64,000 nt of DNA. Origin: Hirudinaria manillensis. Lineage: Eukaryota; Annelida; Clitellata; Hirudinida; Hirudinidae. The DNA lies in assembly GCA_034509925.1 (NCBI GenBank), contig CM067529.1, forward strand, positions 8,497,501-8,561,500. Reading direction: 5' to 3'. Below, piece by piece: positions 58,401 to 64,000 of the stretch. Position 1 is the stretch's first letter; each line of letters begins with the position of its first letter. The position numbers and the translations under genes are program-made. The notes under the pieces are model-generated. The model worked only from the letters and a program-made list of their open reading frames with translations, was not told the DNA's origin and ran no database searches.

Positions 58401-61400
58401 ATTCAGAGAAAATGGGTTTATTTGGAGCCTGTTTTTGTAAAGGGAGCTCTAAAGAAAGAAGAGGGAAGATTCAAAAAAGTTGATGATGAATTTAGGTAAA
58501 TTTTGTGGAGTAAGGCATCTTAAAATCTTTCTAACCTGGAGTTTGGTTCCAGGAAGTTAATGAATGACATAAAAAGAGATCCAAAAGTCACTTCACTTCT
58601 TTTTAAAATTGGATTAAAGACAATCTTAACAAACATGTTGGATTCTTTGCATAGATGCCAAAAGACACTCTTCGATTATCTAGAGGTTTCATTTGAATTT
58701 CATTTCAATTAACTAAATTTTAATTTATTATATTAAACTTAGAAAAAATTGATATATTTTATTTGAATGTTGCAAATGCTTCTAAACACTCTTTGACTAA
58801 CCCTGCTGCTATTTGTTTCTTTGTATATAATCACATACATTGATTGTCATATATTTAAGCAGGAGAATTTTTCATGATAATATTTGACAAAATTATTTTA
58901 CAAAACGCAAATTTGGATATGTTATTTGATACAAAAGTTTAATATGGAAATATGGAAGTTTATTCTAAATTCTGACAATAATTGGAGATAACTGGAGATA
59001 TGTTCTAAAATCATTTTTTTTCATGTATTTGTTTGTTATATCTTTAAGTTGCTTGGAACGAAGATGATACTAAGTGTTCTAAGCATTTGATTAATTCCAA
59101 AATAATGTCACTATGATGTGTTTTATTTATTCTTTTCTGTTATTTCAATGCATCTTGATTTCATTGAATTTCATTGAATCTTCCAGGAATTCCTTTGGCA
59201 TTCTTTTCCAAGATTCAGTTATAACCTCTTTTAACCCCATAATAGTTGAATATTGTTTATATATAATAGTGTTAATATTAATAAATCAGAGATTAAAAGT
59301 TATTCATATAAACTAACTTATTTGAATTATTACATTAAATAAACATAATTTAGTTCATGGAAATATTATGTATAAATAATTAATAATAAATTAGTGCACA
59401 GATGCACACAAGGCACCTTTTATGCGATGCAAATTGAATTTTATTAATATTATTATTAACTCTTTCAATTGTCTTTCCATGTTATGTAGAACAAAAGGCT
59501 TTCATTCCCAAGATTTTACTTCATTGGAGATGATGATCTTTTGGAAATTCTTGGACAATCAAATAATCCCTCAGTTATACAAAATCACTTGAAGAAATTA
59601 TTTTCTGGCATCAATTCAGTCAAACTTGATAGAGGTAACTCAATTACATCAATGGTCTCTTTGGAAGGGGAAATTGTTCCATTGAAGAGAGAAATAAAAT
59701 TAGAGAAGGAAGTTGAGGTTGGTTGTCATAATGATGTGTTGTTAAATCCGGTCTCAAACATTTATTTTAGCCTTTGGTTAGGTGACTCATCTAATTATTA
59801 ACATCAAAATGGCTGTCATTTGTAGAGATTTTGAAATATATGATCAGAATTTGCCATAAGATTGCTAATGAAAGAACTGATCTGAAACTAATTTATAAAA
59901 GTTCACATTTCATGCAGACTATCCTTTTCACATATAAAAATTTAAATCATTCACCTTTATAGATAGTTAGGATCCAATATTGATTATTTACAGAACACAA
60001 TAAGATGAAACACATAAAAATATATTGATTTCCATTTATGAAATAACTTTTTTGAATTGTTTCAGTTCTGGCTGAATATTTTAACAACAGAAATGAAAAG
60101 CACTTTGAGAGAAATGATAAATCAGTGCTTGTCACAAACAGGCAGTGTACTTGATTCAGACAGTTACCCATCTCAGGTAAAAAAATTTTGATGGATATTA
60201 TAACTAGAGTCATGTTTAGAATTCATCATACATGTAACTTTTAAGTGACTTTTAAGTAAACGAGATGGTGAGATCATATGTAGCAGATTGCCAAGGTCCA
60301 GGAGGCTTCAAATGATTTGTCTTCTTCTGGAGATGGATTGCTAATCAAACATCTCTATAGTAAATATGGACTAGAATATCAGATGTTTTGCTGTTTCAAT
60401 TGATCAAATTCTATATTACTTGACATTTTGTAAAAGTTGAATTAATGATTTTGGCATAAGAGCTGGATGTGACTGCAGTTTTATTGGCATCTGAAGCTTT
60501 TACTAGGTTCAAAGTGTTGAATAGACATTTCACAGAACTAGGCAATCTAATAAGCACAGTCTCTAGGTTCACTCTTCATCCAAAACTTTTTTCACATTAG
60601 TAAAATCCATTTCCTCATCTTCTTTATGATACTGTATAAAAGTCTTTCTGTTACTGGCATTATCAGTAATAACTTTGGCCATGTCAGGATCATTTTGCCC
60701 TAAGCAGATGCCAATCATTTCAGTCAAAGACATTAAACTTCTTGCATACAAATGAGGTAGATCTTCTACCTAAATCTTGTGATCCAGTATGTAACATACC
60801 AACATAGCTTTTCTAACCAATGCAGTGATGCAGATAAATTTGGTGTCAGCAAGTCTATCAATATCATTGACCAAAACTTTGTTGAAATATGCTCAGGAAT
60901 GGTCTTTCTGGACATTACATTAGCTGAAGTTGCCAATCCTTTAACTGAGCCTACAAAGGAGGCCAATAGAGTGTATAAACAATATAAAAAATTTATTCTA
61001 AAATTTTGTGATTTTATGATTTTGAACATAAACGAATCATTAAAATCATGGAATTTTTTATTTCAAAATCAATCATTGATGTGACATAGACATAGATATT
61101 AGAATTATTATTAGTGCTGAATCAGAAATTAATTTTAGTTGTTTACATAAATTCTACATAAATGACAATATCAAAAATTTAAAACACAGAAATATTAATT
61201 GCACTGAGATATCAATCAACATCAACAAAGTAGTATACAAATTTGTATATTTATTGTGTTTCATAAAGGGAACAACTTAAGTAGAGAGAATTTTAGAATA
61301 TTGAATAATTTGCAGCCCTTGTCAAAGCAATTGATGGCACCCTGATGCAGATATTTTATGTATATTTTTCTTCAGTTTTTGAATATTCTGCCCAAGGTCA

Positions 61401-64000
61401 ATCAGATGTCTCTATTTTAATGTAATTCCCCTGACCAAATTATTCTAAATTTATTGAAGTGAAAATTGTCTTACAAATACATAAACAGCCAAAATTGTTA
61501 GAATCACTTGAAACAACAATGGCTACCAACTATGACCTCTTGCTACATTTGTTGCACCTTCTGAGTATAGGGACTATACAAAATCAATAATGGAAACAAA
61601 ACTAAGCTAAAGCAATGCAAATTTTCTACCTACGTCATCAAATATTCTTTTTGCAATAGGATTGTTAAAACCTGGAACTCATTACCACCTGATTTTATTA
61701 ATGCTACAACCGTTTCTAGATTCAATGCACTTATAAGAGACTTTGATCTTAGCAAATATCTTACATATAACTAACTCTCATTGTAGTCATTATCGCCACC
61801 TTGACTCATACTGTCATTGCAATTTGTCCTTGCTCGAATTGGAAATCGTAAACTGTGTTAGTGGTCCTATTGGGCCCTTCAGTTTGAATAAATAAATAAA
61901 TAAATAAAAATAAAACTGTAATTAAAAGTAATCTTTGTTGTGGCTTTGCAGGTTCTATGTTTGGCAGAAAAGGTACAATTTACTTGCAGATGTGAGAATG
62001 CTATTGATAAACAAAACTTGAAAACTTTGGAATCTGAATTAAGAGAAAAACTTGAATATTATACATCAATGAATTCTGATTTGAGAGAGAGTGAACAAAA
62101 CTCATCTTTCGCCTTAGAATTCAAACTTAAGGATCTCATCTATGAAACTATAAACCACATTGACATTGTGGAGTTATTGTATACAAATTCTGTGACTTCT
62201 TTAAAGGACTGGTATTGGCAAAAACAGCTAAGGTAATTGCTCTTTCAAATTTTGAAATTGTTATATTGCAGTTTATAATTTATTTTTTTTAGATTCTATA
62301 ATTTACAAGATGGATTCTGCAAAATAATGATAGGAGACCCAGAAATGAGGTACACATTTGAATATACTTATGAATATCAAGGAAATTCTCCCAAGCTTGT
62401 CCATACCCCATTGACAGACAAGTGCTATTTGACTTTAACTCAAGGTAAGCTCCAGAGATACTCCTGTATTCTAGTGGTTGTGACATCACCCTCTCATTAT
62501 GGATCTAATTTAGTATCTCTGTCATTTGGTATTGTAATCTGGCTATGCAATGGTCACTAAGAAACGACAATAACAACCAAAATGTCTTGTTCTTTAGGTC
62601 ATTTAAATATGATTGAACTTTCTTAATAGCCATGTCAGCAGGCTTGGGAGGTGCTCCCTATGGACCTGCAGGAACTGGAAAAACAGAAACTGTGAAGTCT
62701 CTTGGAGGCATCTTTGGCAGACAAGTCCTTGTATTTAACTGTGATGAGGTGATATCTTCTTTATTTTATCATAATTGGAGAACTTTGAAAAAAAGCTTAC
62801 TTTTAATTCACTATTTCAGGGTATTGATGTTAAATCAATGGGTCGCATTTTTATTGGTCTTGTCCAGTGTGGTGCTTGGGGATGTTTTGATGAATTCAAC
62901 AGGCTTGATGAACATGTACTTTCTGCCATATCTATGCAAATTCAAATGATTCAAGATGCTCTTAAAAACAAAACTTCAACTCTCAATCTGCTTGGAAAGA
63001 TGGTTTGTTTAAAATTTAGCTTTTAAAGCTGAGCTCATGTACTTATTTTTAATAGGTAACTGTGGACAGAAACTCAGGAATATTTATTACTATGAATCCT
63101 GCTAGTAAAGATTATGGGGGGAGACAGAAGCTTCCAGATAATTTAAAACAACTTTTTAGGCCCATATCAATGTCTCAACCAGATAATGAGCTCATTGCTG
63201 AAGTCATTCTTTTTTCTGAAGGCTTCAAAGATGCCAAATCACTGGGCAGAAAAATTGTGGCAATGTTTGATCTCTGTAGGTCTGTCACAAACATCTTGTT
63301 ATAATTGCCATTGTTATAATTATAATTGAATACTGATGTTGAGATAGTTTTGGTGTTTGAATATTTTTAGGAGCTTGCTTTCATCACAGCAACACTATGA
63401 TTGGGGTTTGAGATCTATTAAGAGTGTTCTTAAAAGTTGTGGATCTCTTCTTGCAAAACTGAAGAAAAACTCTGTTGATAAAAGTTTGTGAAACTTTCAA
63501 ATTGTACTTAATAGATAAATTTGTGTCCAAGAATTGTGTTCTTAATGCAGCAATCGGAAAAAAGTTGGAGACTCAATTAGTCATACATGCAATACAAATG
63601 AACACCATCTCTAAACTTACTACATCTGACAAGACTTTATTCCAACTACTTACTCAAGACATTTTTGTGGATGTTGATTTTGTTGAGATAGAAAATGTTG
63701 ATTTATACTCACATTTAGAAGAGGTATATAAAGTACAGAACTATGGAATAATCAAAAGTCAAGTTAGTCTATTAGTCTACCTTTTGATTAATAACATCAT
63801 TTGGATTTGTTTTGTACAACATTTTTCTTATTTCATCATAAGATGAATAAATCAATTGAGCTGTTGGAATTACTAAATCAGCGTATGGGTGTGCTCATCG
63901 TTGGTCCAAGTGGATCAGGAAAGTCAACTCTTTGGAAGAATCTGAGGAAAGCACTAGTTAGATCTGGTCATCAAATCAAATTACATGTTTTTAATCCTAA
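49471..64000 (+). CDS. DYNC2H1: Cytoplasmic dynein 2 heavy chain (DYNC2H1), 5' part
   Basis: Motor of retrograde intraflagellar transport in cilia. Exons: 49471-49473, 49543-49731, 49802-50054, 50161-50243, 50379-50556, 50626-50858, 50914-51236, 51346-51493, 51563-51723, 51795-51990, 52053-52161, 52243-52376, 53070-53168, 53275-53414, 55812-56040, 56107-56234, 56321-56564, 56741-56890, 56952-57148, 57215-57370, 57479-57593, 57715-57891, 58051-58209, 58272-58495, 58553-58685, 59490-59717, 60066-60176, 61952-62232, 62293-62444, 62630-62748, 62820-63002, 63056-63279, 63371-63483, 63551-63762, 63843-64000 (continues). Phase holds throughout. The 1,980 codons match the human protein from the tail ([16 protein letters not shown]) through the linker ([18 protein letters not shown]) and AAA1 (Walker [43 protein letters not shown]) to the AAA2 Walker [10 protein letters not shown]. 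The start may instead be the ATG at 49543. One intron is GC-AG. Confidence 0.97.
54787..55344. repeat. Three tandem copies of a 186-bp unit
   Basis: Units begin at 54787, 54973 and 55159 with 'ctatgaaagtggatggattc' and are essentially identical; I see one difference ('ttgtcagatt' in the first, 'ttgtctgatt' in the others). They lie in the 2.4-kb intron of DYNC2H1 between 53414 and 55812. The near-identity implies very recent duplication. An assembly artefact is possible. Confidence 0.95.
60470..61030 (-). pseudogene. Antisense gene remnant in a DYNC2H1 intron
   Basis: On the minus strand a 60-codon open end (60751-60569) reads [20 protein letters not shown] and on, and finishes [18 protein letters not shown] before a stop. 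Upstream, after one in-frame stop, the same frame continues as [31 protein letters not shown]. An AATAAA sits 85 bases after the stop (60484-60479). Coding-like composition, internal stops and a 3' polyadenylation signal suggest a decayed retrocopy of a protein gene, or a dead nested gene. I do not recognise the family. Confidence 0.45.
61590..61916 (+). mobile_element. CR1/L2/Jockey-type LINE 3' end
   Basis: The frame ending at 61774 reads [20 protein letters not shown], then [19 protein letters not shown], and stops. This is the classic C-terminus of apurinic-endonuclease LINEs ('NRVVxlWNSLP..vv.A.tv..Fk'). About 110 bases of 3' untranslated sequence follow, ending in an (AATA)n tail at 61885-61915. 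It is 5' truncated and sits 35 bases before a DYNC2H1 exon in the same orientation. Confidence 0.8.

Noticed and set aside
60779-61084. Plus-strand open frame of 101 codons in the DYNC2H1 intron
   Set aside because: It lies opposite the minus-strand coding remnant, breaks DYNC2H1 phase and has no homology; human DYNC2H1 joins the flanking exons directly.

Overview
This is nuclear DNA from an animal, probably an invertebrate: AT-rich, with genes cut into many exons by mostly short GT-AG introns, and dense in decayed non-LTR retrotransposons of the restriction-like-endonuclease (R2-like) type and small DNA transposons. The species cannot be named from sequence alone. DYNC2H1, CENP-C and mL48 homologues make it metazoan. 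A gp130-like class I cytokine receptor fits a chordate relative or another bilaterian, but does not decide the group.

I rebuilt six protein genes exon by exon, with reading phase preserved at every junction, plus one weaker small gene. From left to right: (1) 1187-11139, minus strand, a 13-exon, 888-residue gp130/LIFR-like receptor; (2) 13786-14273, minus, a possible 4-exon, 79-residue protein of unknown function; (3) 14793-18707, minus, a 16-exon, 781-residue CENP-C with the CENP-C motif and terminal cupin domain; (4) 25320-27502, minus, a 3-exon, 484-residue MFSD4/NaGLT1-like transporter; (5) 34665-38445, plus, mitochondrial ribosomal protein mL48 (MRPL48); (6) 40251-42058, minus, a compact 537-residue CNGA-like cyclic-nucleotide-gated channel with an unusual pore; (7) 49471 to the window end, plus, the first 35 exons (about 1,980 codons) of DYNC2H1, the retrograde intraflagellar-transport dynein heavy chain, running through AAA1 into AAA2. 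The neighbours share no obvious pathway and no operon-like logic.

The spaces between genes and the larger introns hold transposons. Nine R2-like LINE pieces lie near 5.9, 12.6, 21.3, 23.0, 29.3, 31.6, 39.0, 45.0 (minus) and 45.4 kb. All are 5' truncated or decayed, and several share one 3' module. DNA transposons include a complete non-autonomous hAT with an 8-bp target duplication (48235-49069), a shorter element with a 5-bp duplication in an intron of the transporter (26512-27028), a MITE with 147-bp inverted repeats and a 10-bp duplication that split one LINE copy (32217-32670), a dead Tc1-like element (28639-29235) and a ZBED5-like hAT remnant (44450-44940). LTR-type fossils are a solo LTR (20369-20809), a second LTR-like block, a Ty3/Gypsy integrase piece and a Copia-like gag piece.

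The observations most worth following up are the cytokine receptor without a canonical WSXWS box or YxxQ docking sites, the CNG channel with Thr-Leu-Val-Glu where Thr-Ile-Gly-Glu is expected, the tandemly repeated exons inside CENP-C, and the two LINE copies that share the same lesions, one of which gives a clean empty-site test for the MITE. I saw no rRNA, tRNA or CRISPR array.
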